From Sphingobium_A sp965228065 (GTDB lineage Bacteria; Pseudomonadota; Alphaproteobacteria; Sphingomonadales; Sphingomonadaceae): a DNA stretch of 64,000 nucleotides. The stretch lies in assembly GCA_965228065.1 (NCBI GenBank), contig OZ245788.1, positions 5,084,001-5,148,000 of the forward strand, written 5' to 3'. A program made the translations under genes and the position numbers. This document shows positions 53,477 through 61,650 of the stretch, piece by piece (within the stretch, counting starts at the first letter, position 1; each line of letters starts with the position of its first letter). Under the pieces are notes generated by a model. The model was not told where the DNA came from and made no database searches. It saw only the letters and a program-made list of their open reading frames with translations.

Positions 53477-54232
53477 TCAAAGCGTTGGTGCGTAACCCTG
53501 CCACAACAGCCAGAGCGGCCAAGCGGCGATCGCCAGCAATGCACCGAGGGCGATGCGTGTGGTCGCCGTAACCGCTCCGCCTCGGGCGCGATGACCAAAC
53601 ACCGTTGCCAGCCCCGCAAGACAGGCGAGCAGCAGCACGAATGGCAAGGCCTGCCAGCCCAGCCACGCGCCGATCGCGGCCAGCAGCTTGGGGTCGCCCC
53701 CACCCAGGCCTTCGCGTTTCCGCGCGATCTTGTAGGTCCAGGCGAGCAGCGACAATCCGAGATAGCCGACCAGCGCGCCGATAATGCGAGGCTGCGCTTC
53801 ATCGGGCTGGAGCAGCGCGGCAGCAACGATGCCGATCGTCATCAACGGCAGGGTCAGCTTGTCGGGCAGCCAGAGATGCTCGACATCGAGCACGGCAAGC
53901 GCGAGCAGGAACCAGCCGAAGATCGCACCGGACAGGCCGACCAGATCGGGCGAGACGAACAAGGCGCTGGCACCGATCAGGGCGGCGGCGAACTCAATCG
54001 CGAGCGACCGTCCGTCGATCCGAGCCCCGCATCCCCGGCAGCGTCCAATTTGCGCGACGAAGCTCAGCAAAGGCACGAGTTCGAACGGCGCGAGCACCCG
54101 CCCACAGGATTCGCAGCTCGATCGCCCGCCGGTGGTCTGTCCGCGCGGCCAGCGCGTCACCAGCACCGCGATGAAGCTGCCGAAGATCGCACCAAGCGCG
54201 AAGCCGGTCAGGGGTAGCCAATCGTCAAGCAT
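53477..54232 (-). CDS. Prepilin peptidase / N-methyltransferase (type IV, GspO/PilD)
   Basis: A 251-residue polytopic membrane aspartyl protease. The N-terminal methylase-side zinc ribbon is visible as CESCGRVL and CRGCGAR. The two protease aspartates lie in LAVLDVEHLWLPDKL and GLGGGDPKLLAA. About seven hydrophobic helices are seen. It processes type IV prepilins or pseudopilins of type II secretion on the cytoplasmic face and methylates their new N-terminus. The ATG at 54232 follows GGCAGGG; upstream frame to 54862 covers the CitE-like gene antisense and is not real. No pilin or secretion gene is adjacent. Confidence 0.92.
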   Translation of the reverse strand: MLDDWLPLTGFALGAIFGSFIAVLVTRWPRGQTTGGRSSCESCGRVLAPFELVPLLSFVAQIGRCRGCGARIDGRSLAIEFAAALIGASALFVSPDLVGLSGAIFGWFLLALAVLDVEHLWLPDKLTLPLMTIGIVAAALLQPDEAQPRIIGALVGYLGLSLLAWTYKIARKREGLGGGDPKLLAAIGAWLGWQALPFVLLLACLAGLATVFGHRARGGAVTATTRIALGALLAIAAWPLWLLWQGYAPTL

Positions 54233-54260
54233 CGCCCTGCCGCAATCCCCTTCCCAACGC

Positions 54261-54340
54261 GTCATCCCAGCGAAAGCTGGGATCTCCCGACGCGTCAAGC
54301 GCGATCTGGTTGGCAGATCCCAGCTTTCGCTGGGATGACG
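54261..54340. repeat. REP-like two-hairpin palindromic repeat
   Basis: GTCATCCCAGCGAAAGCTGG at the left and CCAGCTTTCGCTGGGATGAC at the right are exact mirror images, bounded by GATCTCCC and GCAGATC. It separates the CitE-like gene from the prepilin peptidase gene. Confidence 0.85.
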
Positions 54341-54351
54341 GGTGGGCAATG

Positions 54352-55197
54352 CTACCCGCCAGCCTGCGCCACGATCCGTTCCGCCTGCTTCACATGCGGC
54401 CGATCGATCATCTTGCCGTCGAGCGACAATGCCCCCGCATCGGGGTTGGCCGCGAACGCCGCGATCACCGCACGGGCATGCGCCACTTCGGCTTCGCTCG
54501 GCGTGAAGGCTGCGTTGATGACTGCGATCTGGGTCGGATGGATCGCCATCATGCCCGTGAAGCCGTCGCGCCGTGCGCGGGCAGCATAAGCCGCCAACCC
54601 GTCCAGATCCTTGAATGCGGGATAGACCGTCTCGATCGGCGCGACGCCGGCCGCGGCCGCACCGAACAAGGTCAGCGAACGCGCGAGCTGATAGGGCGGC
54701 GTATAGCTGCCATCCTCTTCCCGCGAGGTCGATGCGCCGATCGCGGCGGGCAGATCCTCCGCGCCCCAGGTCAGGCCGGCGAGCCGTGTGGTGACGCCGC
54801 CATAGGTTCCCATCTGGAATATCGCGGCAGGCGTCTCGCTGGCGATCGGCAGGATCTTGCACCCGTCTGCGCCCGCCCAGTCGAGCCTGGAATCGAGGTC
54901 CTTCAGCGATGCAGCCCCTTCCGCCTTGGGCAGCATGATGCCGTCCGGCTTGCCGGGCAGCACCGCGGCGAGATCGTCATCAGCCATGCCGGAATCGAGC
55001 GGATTGATCCGCACGAACAGCGGCACGGAGCGGTCGCGATCGAGAAAGGCGCGAATGGCCGCGCGCGCCTCGTCCTTGCGGGTTGCCGCCACAGCGTCCT
55101 CAAGATCGAGGATCAGCGCATCGGCGCCAAGGCCCAGGGCCTTTTCCATCCGCTCCGGACGGTCGCCGGGCACGAAGAGCAGTGAACGCAGTCTCAT
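54352..55197 (-). CDS. CitE-like beta-hydroxyacyl-CoA lyase (HpcH/HpaI family)
   Basis: A 281-residue TIM-barrel lyase. FVPGDRPERMEKALGLGADALILDLEDAV is the family signature with the substrate Arg and the Mg-binding Glu/Asp. VRINPLDSG and GIMLPKAEG are further marks. Enzymes of this family cleave citryl-, malyl- or beta-hydroxyacyl-CoA. Placed after a MaoC-type hydratase, methylcrotonyl-CoA carboxylase and isovaleryl-CoA dehydrogenase, it may cleave (R)-HMG-CoA to acetoacetate and acetyl-CoA, as I recall for M. tuberculosis Rv2498c. This is an inference. ATG 55197 was chosen over an upstream start at 55248 because it begins with the family sequence MRLRSLLFVPGD. Confidence 0.85.
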   Translation of the reverse strand: MRLRSLLFVPGDRPERMEKALGLGADALILDLEDAVAATRKDEARAAIRAFLDRDRSVPLFVRINPLDSGMADDDLAAVLPGKPDGIMLPKAEGAASLKDLDSRLDWAGADGCKILPIASETPAAIFQMGTYGGVTTRLAGLTWGAEDLPAAIGASTSREEDGSYTPPYQLARSLTLFGAAAAGVAPIETVYPAFKDLDGLAAYAARARRDGFTGMMAIHPTQIAVINAAFTPSEAEVAHARAVIAAFAANPDAGALSLDGKMIDRPHVKQAERIVAQAGG

Positions 55198-55224
55198 GAT
55201 AGGGATTCCCCAATTCCGTTTGTG

Positions 55225-55376
55225 TCGAGCCCTTCGACTGCCTGCCAAGGCAGGCGCTCAGGATAAACTTCTCCGCGGCGCGGAGAAGTCGAGACAGGCG
55301 TTCGAGCGAAGCCGAGAACGCCTAGCCTCGGCTTCGCTCGGCATAGTCCCTCGATTTCGCTCGGGACGAACGGATT
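55225..55376. repeat. Cluster of several short palindromes
   Basis: Three hairpins are seen in a row: GCCTGCCAAGGCAGGC (55241-55256), CTTCTCCGCG and CGCGGAGAAG (about 55269-55288), and a longer arm pair around GCGTTCGAGCGAAGCCGAG and CTCGGCTTCGCTCGGC. The CCCTTCGACTGC and TCCCTCGATTTCGCTCGGGA edges belong to another widespread family. It lies between the MaoC-type and CitE-like genes. Confidence 0.7.
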
Positions 55377-55387
55377 TGGGTGTGTCA

Positions 55388-55840
55388 TCACGCCGGCTTC
55401 TTCCGGATCAGCGCGGACCGCAGACAGCGGCAGACCACTTCATCCCGCTGGTTGATCAGTTCGTGCAGGAAGGTGACAATCCCGGCATCGGCGTGCGAGC
55501 GGCTGCCGCGTGCTTCCTCGACCAAGGTCGTGGCGCGCATCGTATCGCCGATGAACACCGGCTTGGGCATGGTCACCTTGTCATAACCCAGATTGGCGAC
55601 GAGCGTGCCCAATGTGGTTTCCCCCACCGACAGGCCGACCATCAGCGCGAAGGTGAAAGTGCCGTTGACGAGGATCTGCCCGAACGGGCTTGCCTTAGCC
55701 GCCTCGGCATCCAGATGCAGCGGCTGCGGATTGTGCGTCATCGTCGAGAAGAGGAGATTATCGGTCTCGGTGACGGTGCGGCGGATCTCATGCTCGATCC
55801 TGTCGCCCACGCACCATTCGTCGAAATATCGTCCGGCCAT
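55388..55840 (-). CDS. MaoC-family (R)-specific enoyl-CoA hydratase/dehydratase
   Basis: A 150-residue hot-dog-fold protein. MAGRYFDEWCVGDRIEHEIRRTVTETDN followed by FSTMTHNPQPLHLDAEAA gives the conserved Asp/Asn-His hydratase-2 motif; GTFTFALMVGLSV is the helix. MaoC enzymes hydrate enoyl-CoA with R stereochemistry. In this operon the likely substrate is 3-methylglutaconyl-CoA or another branched enoyl-CoA. A mesaconyl-CoA hydratase role is an alternative. It follows the GNAT gene by 63 bp. Confidence 0.87.
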   Translation of the reverse strand: MAGRYFDEWCVGDRIEHEIRRTVTETDNLLFSTMTHNPQPLHLDAEAAKASPFGQILVNGTFTFALMVGLSVGETTLGTLVANLGYDKVTMPKPVFIGDTMRATTLVEEARGSRSHADAGIVTFLHELINQRDEVVCRCLRSALIRKKPA

Positions 55841-55903
55841 TGCTGTCAGTCCTCAGTCTTTCCGGCGCGTCCGTAGAGTTCGGCCGCACCGCGTTCAACC
55901 TTC

Positions 55904-56368
55904 TCAGTCGAGCATCAATTTGAAACCGCTGTGACTTTTGTCCCAGCCCATCCGCTCGTAGAATCGATGCGCATCCAGCCGCGTGCGCTTGGAGGCGAGC
56001 TGGACCATCTTGCATCCGCGTGCGCGGCAGCGCTCGACAGCCCATTCGATCATCGCCGTTCCCAGCCCGTGACCGCGCAGCGCGCTCGCGATGCGGACCG
56101 CCTCGATCTGCCCGCGCCAGCGCCCGCGAAAGGACAGGCCGGGCAGATAGCTCAACTGCATCGTGCCGACGATTCGGCCATCCTGCTCGGCAACGATCAG
56201 TTCCTGGTTGGGCAATGCCGCGATCGCATCGAATGCGGCGACATAGCCCGGATCCAGCGGCAACCGTGCATCCTCGCGCAGCGCGCCATTCTCGTCATCG
56301 GCCAACAGCGCCACGATCGCGGGAAGATCGTCGGATGTTGCTTCCCGCATGCGAAGCGCGTCGGCCAT
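55904..56368 (-). CDS. GNAT-family N-acetyltransferase in the leucine-degradation cluster
   Basis: A 154-residue acetyltransferase. LRMREATSDDLPAIVALLADDE begins the fold, IEAVRIASALRGHGLGTAMIEWA contains the acetyl-CoA loop (R-G-H-G-L-G), and LDAHRFYERMGWDKSHSGF is the C-terminal arm. Such RimI-type GNATs may acetylate proteins or small amines; the target is unknown. It starts 16 bp after the end of mccA, and its product may modify or protect enzymes of the pathway, although operon hitch-hiking is equally likely. Confidence 0.87.
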   Translation of the reverse strand: MADALRMREATSDDLPAIVALLADDENGALREDARLPLDPGYVAAFDAIAALPNQELIVAEQDGRIVGTMQLSYLPGLSFRGRWRGQIEAVRIASALRGHGLGTAMIEWAVERCRARGCKMVQLASKRTRLDAHRFYERMGWDKSHSGFKLMLD

Positions 56369-56384
56369 CTCTATTGGGCCCTCT

Positions 56385-58265
56385 CTATTCAGCCTTGTCG
56401 ATCCGAACCAGCAGCGCGCCTTCGGACACCTGCCCGCCGACTTCGGAATTGAGCTCGGCGACAATGCCGTCGAAGGGCGCGGTCAGCGAATGCTCCATCT
56501 TCATCGCTTCGAGCGTGACGAGCTTCTGGCCCTTGGTCACCGCTGCACCCGCGATCACATCGACCGCGATAATCCGACCAGGCATGGGAGACAGGATGGC
56601 GCCGTCGGATGCCCCTGCCCCGCCCGCGGAACCGCGCGGTTCATAACGGCGAAATGCATAGGTCTTGCCCTGCATCGGATGAATGGCGACACCATCGATC
56701 ACGTCGGTGAAGACGGGATCATAACCAAGCCCCGCGTCGAATTCGACAAGCGCGCCCGTTTCATCCGCCAATCGCAGCCTTTGGTCGGGTGCACGATTCA
56801 GCCGGAAACCCGAGCGATGATTCCAGACGGAGGTGTCCTCAACCGGCAACAATGCTTCAGCCGCACTGTTGAGCACGCCCTCGTTCGGTGGGTCGATCGC
56901 CGTCAGGCGCTCCAGATTGTCGCCGATATAACCGGTCTGCACATTTCCAGAGAGAAACGCGTCGTCGCGCAACAGCTTCACCAGGAATGCGGCGTTGGTG
57001 CGGACGGGCCAGATCGACAGATTGAGCAATTCGCCGGCGACACCCTCAGCAGCTTCTTCGCGCGTCTCACCATGGAAGATGATCTTCGCGATCATCGGAT
57101 CGTAAAATGGGCTGATCGCATCGCCCTCGGTCACGCCGGTATCGATGCGGCCGAGCGACTGGAACGGATCGAGCGAGAAGCGCGTCAGCGGCCCGGTGGA
57201 CGGGAGGAAACCGGTCGTCGGATCCTCGGCATAGAGCCGCGCTTCCATCGCCCAGCCGTCGATGGCGAGTTCGTCCTGGCGCTTGGGCAGAGGTTCACCG
57301 CTGGCGACACGAAGCTGCCACTCGACCAGATCCTGACCGGTGATCTCTTCGGTCACCGGATGCTCGACCTGAAGCCGCGTGTTCATTTCCATGAACCAGA
57401 TACGATCGGCGCGCAGGCCTTCGCTGGCATCGGCGATGAACTCGATCGTGCCGGCGCCGACATAATCGACCGCCTTCGCCGCCCTGACTGCCGCCGCGCA
57501 GATCGCTTCGCGCGTCGCTTCGTCCATGCCCGGCGCGGGCGCTTCCTCGATCACCTTCTGGTGACGGCGCTGCAATGAGCAATCGCGCTCGAACAGATGG
57601 ACGACATCGCCATGCGTGTCGCCGAACACCTGCACCTCGATATGGCGCGGGCTCAGGATGTATTTCTCGATCAGCACGCGATCGTCACCGAACGAGGAGG
57701 CCGCCTCGCGCTTGCACGACAGCAGCGCGTCGGCGAAATCTTCGCCCGCATCGACCCGGCGCATGCCCTTGCCGCCGCCGCCTGCGACGGCCTTGATCAG
57801 TACCGGATAACCGATCGCATCGGCCTCGGCCTTCAGGCGATCGGGGTTCTGATCCTCGCCGAGATAGCCGGGCGTGACCGGCACGCCAGCGGCGATCATC
57901 CGTTCCTTCGCGGCGTCCTTCAGGCCCATTGCAGTGATGCTGGCGGGATTCGGGCCGACCCAGACAAGGCCGGCGTCGATCACCGACTGCGCGAACTCCG
58001 CATTCTCCGAAAGAAAGCCGTAGCCGGGATGGATCGCTTCCGCGCCGGTCGCCTTGGCGGCGGCGATGATCTTCTCGCCGATCAGATAGGATTCGCGCGC
58101 CGGCGACGGGCCGATATGCACCGCCTCATCGGCTTCGCGGACATGGAGCGCCTTTGCGTCCGCGTCCGAATAGACCGCGACGGTGTGGATGCCGAGGCGG
58201 CGGGCAGTGCGGATGATCCGGCACGCGATTTCGCCGCGATTGGCAATGAGCAGGGACTGGATCAC
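56385..58265 (-). CDS. mccA: Methylcrotonyl-CoA carboxylase, biotin-carboxylase/BCCP subunit
   Basis: A 626-residue alpha subunit. It shows biotin carboxylase (MIQSLLIANRGEIACRI, ATP-grasp AVAGGGGKGMRRV, and FMEMNTRLQVEHPVTE) and a C-terminal BCCP domain with the biotinylated lysine in EAMKM (about Lys589). Biotin-dependent carboxylases for acetyl-, propionyl- and 3-methylcrotonyl-CoA share this layout. The next genes, a carboxyltransferase and isovaleryl-CoA dehydrogenase, point to 3-methylcrotonyl-CoA (leucine pathway). It begins 1 bp after the stop of the NTF2-like gene. Confidence 0.93.
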   Translation of the reverse strand: MIQSLLIANRGEIACRIIRTARRLGIHTVAVYSDADAKALHVREADEAVHIGPSPARESYLIGEKIIAAAKATGAEAIHPGYGFLSENAEFAQSVIDAGLVWVGPNPASITAMGLKDAAKERMIAAGVPVTPGYLGEDQNPDRLKAEADAIGYPVLIKAVAGGGGKGMRRVDAGEDFADALLSCKREAASSFGDDRVLIEKYILSPRHIEVQVFGDTHGDVVHLFERDCSLQRRHQKVIEEAPAPGMDEATREAICAAAVRAAKAVDYVGAGTIEFIADASEGLRADRIWFMEMNTRLQVEHPVTEEITGQDLVEWQLRVASGEPLPKRQDELAIDGWAMEARLYAEDPTTGFLPSTGPLTRFSLDPFQSLGRIDTGVTEGDAISPFYDPMIAKIIFHGETREEAAEGVAGELLNLSIWPVRTNAAFLVKLLRDDAFLSGNVQTGYIGDNLERLTAIDPPNEGVLNSAAEALLPVEDTSVWNHRSGFRLNRAPDQRLRLADETGALVEFDAGLGYDPVFTDVIDGVAIHPMQGKTYAFRRYEPRGSAGGAGASDGAILSPMPGRIIAVDVIAGAAVTKGQKLVTLEAMKMEHSLTAPFDGIVAELNSEVGGQVSEGALLVRIDKAE

Positions 58266-58266
58266 T

Positions 58267-58743
58267 TTAACCCTCGCAACCAGTGGTGCGCTGCGACCAG
58301 GTGACGTTCAGCACCTTCCATTGGCCGTTCTCGCGCAGCATATCGAAATGATTGACGCCGCAATGATGCGGCTTGCCATCGACCAGAAGCACATAGCGCC
58401 CCCACACCATCGCGATATCGCCGTCGATATCGATCGCGGGATTGGTCATGCGCTCTTCCAGCCGCTGCGGCCCCGGCTTGATGCCGCCCGCGAAATCCGC
58501 CCAGCTCATCCGCCGGATCGTGCGACCACCATCGGGCTTCTCGATCGCGACGGTGGCAGCGCCCTCGGCACGGACCTGAGTCAGGATCGCCTGGCCGTCA
58601 TGCGCGGTCAGCCCCGCGAAGAGCGCGTCGATCGGCGCCATCACCGCGGCTTCGTCGCTTTGGTCGAATGGCACCGGATTCGCTGGCGGCAGCTTCTCGG
58701 ACTGTTGGGCGGCAAGCAACAGCAGCGGCAGGATGATGCTCAT
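58267..58743 (-). CDS. Exported NTF2/SnoaL-like small protein
   Basis: A 158-residue protein with a short signal peptide (MSIILPLLLLAAQQSEK) and an NTF2-like cone domain: MAPIDALFAGLTAHDGQAIL helix and IDGDIAMVWGRYVLLVDGKPHHCGVNHFDMLRENGQWKVLNVTWSQR strands. Two Cys (one after HH, one near the C-terminus) could pair. NTF2-like proteins bind small molecules or act as small enzymes, and the role here is unknown. ATG 58743 follows GAGG. Its insertion between mccB and mccA (10 and 1 bp gaps) is unusual for carboxylase operons. Confidence 0.82.
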   Translation of the reverse strand: MSIILPLLLLAAQQSEKLPPANPVPFDQSDEAAVMAPIDALFAGLTAHDGQAILTQVRAEGAATVAIEKPDGGRTIRRMSWADFAGGIKPGPQRLEERMTNPAIDIDGDIAMVWGRYVLLVDGKPHHCGVNHFDMLRENGQWKVLNVTWSQRTTGCEG

Positions 58744-58753
58744 ATGTGGTTCC

Positions 58754-60355
58754 TCACATCCTGAACACGCCGAACGCCGGACGATCGGCAATCGGCGCTT
58801 CGAGCGTCGCGGCGAAGGCGAGGCCCAGCACGTCGCGGGTCTGGGCCGGATCGATGATCCCGTCGTCCCACAGCCGCGCAGTCGCGTGCCAGGGATTGCC
58901 CTCGTCCTCATAGCGCTGGCGCACGGGTGCCTTGAAGGCCTCCGCCTCTTCGGGCGTCCATTTGTCGGCGTCGCGATGGACAGTGGCGAGCACCGATGCG
59001 GCCTGCTCCCCGCCCATCACCGAGATGCGGCTGTTGGGCCAGGTGAACAGGAAGCGCGGCGAATAGGCGCGGCCGCACATGCCGTAATTACCCGCGCCGA
59101 AGCTGCCGCCGATCAGCACCGTGATCTTGGGTACGGTGGCGGTGGCCACCGCGGTCACCAGCTTGGCGCCGTGCTTCGCGATACCCTCCGCCTCATATTT
59201 GCCGCCGACCATGAAGCCGGAGATGTTCTGGAGGAACAGCAGCGGGATGCGGCGCTGGCAGGCGAGTTCGATGAAATGCGCGCCCTTCACGGCGGATTCG
59301 CTAAACAGCACGCCATTATTCGCCAGGATCGCGACGGGGATGCCCCAGATATGCGCGAAGCCGCAGACCAATGACGTGCCGTAAAGCGCCTTGAACTCGT
59401 GGAACTCGCTGCCGTCGACCAGCCGCGCAATCACTTCGTGGACATCATAAGGCGCGCGCACGTCCTGCGGGATCACACCGTAAAGCTCTTCGGGATCGAA
59501 TTTCGGCGCGCGCGGCTCGGCCATGTTCACGCGCGGATCGTGCGGCAGGCCCAGAGTGGAGACGATATCGCGCACAATGGTGAGCGCATGTTCGTCATTC
59601 TCGGCGACATGATCGACCACGCCCGATTTGCGGCCATGGAGATCGCCGCCGCCCAGATCCTCGGCGCTGATCACTTCACCCGTCGCAGCCTTCACCAGCG
59701 GCGGGCCGGCCAGGAAGATCGTGCCCTGATTGCGCACGATCACCGTCTCGTCGGACATGGCGGGCACATAAGCGCCGCCGGCCGTGCAGCTTCCCATCAC
59801 GCAGGCGATCTGCGGGATGCCGAGCGCGGACATATTCGCCTGGTTGAAGAAGATGCGGCCGAAATGCTCGCGGTCGGGAAACACTTCCGCCTGGTGGGGC
59901 AGGTTCGCGCCGCCGCTGTCGACCAGATAGATGCACGGCAGCCGGTTGGCCTCCGCAATCTCCTGTGCGCGAAGATGCTTCTTCACCGTCAGCGGATAAT
60001 AGGTGCCGCCCTTCACCGTCGCGTCATTGGCGACGATCATGCACTGGCGCCCCGAAACGCGACCGATGCCGACGATCACGCCCGCGCCGGGCACCTCGCC
60101 TTCATACATGTCGCACGCGGCGAGCTGGCCGATCTCGAGAAAGGGCGAGCCGGGGTCGAGCAATCGCTCCACACGGTCGCGCGGCAACAGCTTGCCGCGC
60201 GAGACATGCCGCTCGCGTGAGGATTCGCTGCCGCCCAATGCCGCTTTCGCAACATCGTCGTGCAGACGCTCCGCCAGCGCGCGGTTGTGCGCGGCATTGG
60301 CGCGAAAACCCTCGCTGTCGGAGGAGAGTTTGCTGTCCAGAACGGGGGCGCTCAC
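58754..60355 (-). CDS. mccB: Methylcrotonyl-CoA carboxylase, carboxyltransferase subunit
   Basis: A 533-residue crotonase-superfamily carboxyltransferase that carries CO2 from carboxybiotin to 3-methylcrotonyl-CoA. Segments include CIYLVDSGGANLPHQAEVFPDREHFGRIFFNQANMSALG, typical of MccB/LiuB, then GFMVGGKYEAEGIAKHGAKLV and GGSFGAGNYGMCGRAYSPRF. FLFTWPNSRISVMGGEQAASVL closes the CT domain. It is 22 bp after ivd and is followed by the NTF2-like gene and mccA. Confidence 0.96.
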   Translation of the reverse strand: MSAPVLDSKLSSDSEGFRANAAHNRALAERLHDDVAKAALGGSESSRERHVSRGKLLPRDRVERLLDPGSPFLEIGQLAACDMYEGEVPGAGVIVGIGRVSGRQCMIVANDATVKGGTYYPLTVKKHLRAQEIAEANRLPCIYLVDSGGANLPHQAEVFPDREHFGRIFFNQANMSALGIPQIACVMGSCTAGGAYVPAMSDETVIVRNQGTIFLAGPPLVKAATGEVISAEDLGGGDLHGRKSGVVDHVAENDEHALTIVRDIVSTLGLPHDPRVNMAEPRAPKFDPEELYGVIPQDVRAPYDVHEVIARLVDGSEFHEFKALYGTSLVCGFAHIWGIPVAILANNGVLFSESAVKGAHFIELACQRRIPLLFLQNISGFMVGGKYEAEGIAKHGAKLVTAVATATVPKITVLIGGSFGAGNYGMCGRAYSPRFLFTWPNSRISVMGGEQAASVLATVHRDADKWTPEEAEAFKAPVRQRYEDEGNPWHATARLWDDGIIDPAQTRDVLGLAFAATLEAPIADRPAFGVFRM

Positions 60356-60377
60356 GCCTTTACCTCCTTCGCGTCGA

Positions 60378-61535
60378 TCATGCCGCGCCGATCAGCTCAC
60401 GGCCGATCAGCATCCGACGGATCTCGTTGGTGCCGGCGCCGATATCGAGCAGCTTGGCGTCACGCATATAGCGCTCCACCGGCCAGTCCTTGGTGTAACC
60501 CGCACCGCCCAGTGCCTGGATCGCCTCAAGCCCGACCTTCACCGCATTGTCGCTGGCGAGCAGGATCGCGCCTGCCGCGTCGAAGCGCGTCGTCCGCCCC
60601 TCGTCGCAAGACCGCGCGACCGCATAGACATAGGCGCGCGCCGATTGCATCGCGACATACATGTCAGCGATCTTGGCCTGCATCAGCTGGAAGGCGCCGA
60701 TCGGCTTGCCGAACTGCTTGCGCTCGCGGACATAGGGAATGACGACGTCGAGGCAGGCCTGCATGATGCCGATCTGAATGCCGGAAAGCACCGCACGCTC
60801 GTAATCCAGGCCCGACATCAATACGCCGACACCGCCGTTGAGCGGGCCCATGATATTCTCGTCGGGCACGAAACAATCGTCGAACACCAGCTCCGCGGTC
60901 GGCGAGCCGCGCATGCCCATTTTGTCGATCTTCTGGCCGATCGAGAAACCGGGCATGTCCTTTTCGATCAGGAAGGCGGTGATGCCGCGCGATCCCTCAC
61001 CGGTCTTGGCGTAAACCACCAGAGTGTCGGCATAGGCCGCGTTGGTGATCCAGAATTTGGTGCCGTTGAGCACATGGCCGCCGTCCCGCTGTTCCGCGCG
61101 CAGCTTCATGCCGACCACGTCGGACCCTGCCCCGACTTCCGACATCGCCAGCGAACCGACATGCTCGCCCGAGATCAGCTTGGGCAGATATTTCGCTTTC
61201 TGCTCGGGATTGGCCCAGCGGCGGATCTGGTTGACGCACAGATTGGAGTGCGCGCCATAGGACAGACCGATCGACGCCGATGCGCGACTGACTTCTTCAA
61301 CCGCGATGACATGCTCGAGATAGCCCAGGCCAAGCCCGCCATCGGCTTCCTCGACGGTGATGCCGTGAAGCCCGAGCGCGCCCATTTCAGGCCACAGGTC
61401 GCGCGGGAACCAGTCGTCCGCGTCGATCTTCGCGGCCAGGGGCGCGATACGGTCCTCGGCGAAACGGCGGGTGCTCTCGCGGATCATCTCGGCATTCTCG
61501 CCGAGTGCGAAGTCGAATTCTGGGGTGGCGGTCAT
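60378..61535 (-). CDS. ivd: Isovaleryl-CoA dehydrogenase
   Basis: A 385-residue FAD acyl-CoA dehydrogenase. The catalytic Glu is Glu246 in GLDYERAVL, the IVD-specific location, rather than near residue 376 as in medium-chain dehydrogenases. FWITNAAYADTLVVYAKT and MSEVGAGSDVVGMKL are the flavin segments. It oxidises isovaleryl-CoA to 3-methylcrotonyl-CoA, feeding MccAB. It is the first gene of the operon, divergent from the LysR-type regulator across a 110-bp gap holding a LysR-like operator. Confidence 0.95.
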   Translation of the reverse strand: MTATPEFDFALGENAEMIRESTRRFAEDRIAPLAAKIDADDWFPRDLWPEMGALGLHGITVEEADGGLGLGYLEHVIAVEEVSRASASIGLSYGAHSNLCVNQIRRWANPEQKAKYLPKLISGEHVGSLAMSEVGAGSDVVGMKLRAEQRDGGHVLNGTKFWITNAAYADTLVVYAKTGEGSRGITAFLIEKDMPGFSIGQKIDKMGMRGSPTAELVFDDCFVPDENIMGPLNGGVGVLMSGLDYERAVLSGIQIGIMQACLDVVIPYVRERKQFGKPIGAFQLMQAKIADMYVAMQSARAYVYAVARSCDEGRTTRFDAAGAILLASDNAVKVGLEAIQALGGAGYTKDWPVERYMRDAKLLDIGAGTNEIRRMLIGRELIGAA

Positions 61536-61629
61536 CGGACGACTCTCCTGGCGCGCATGCTATCCAAAGCTGGGTGATGGTCCATAGCGCGGCGCGCACT
61601 ATCGTAAAAATTGAAATCAAAGCCGATTC

Positions 61630-61650
61630 ATCATAGGAAAAATCTATGAT
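61630..61650. promoter_or_regulatory. LysR-type box overlapping the regulator start
   Basis: ATCATAG, seven bases, CTATGAT: a perfect inverted repeat containing T-N11-A, the LysR consensus. It spans the ATG of the LysR gene (61646), consistent with autorepression, and lies about 95 bp before the ivd start, where it could also serve the divergent operon. Confidence 0.6.

Noticed and set aside
53477..54862. A long 461-codon prepilin peptidase
   Set aside because: The upstream part lies across the palindromic repeat and the CitE-like gene in a different frame; ATG 54232 gives a normal-length enzyme.
55225..55376. A CRISPR array or tandem repeat locus
   Set aside because: The hairpins differ in sequence and spacing; no regular direct repeat-spacer pattern is seen here or anywhere in the window.
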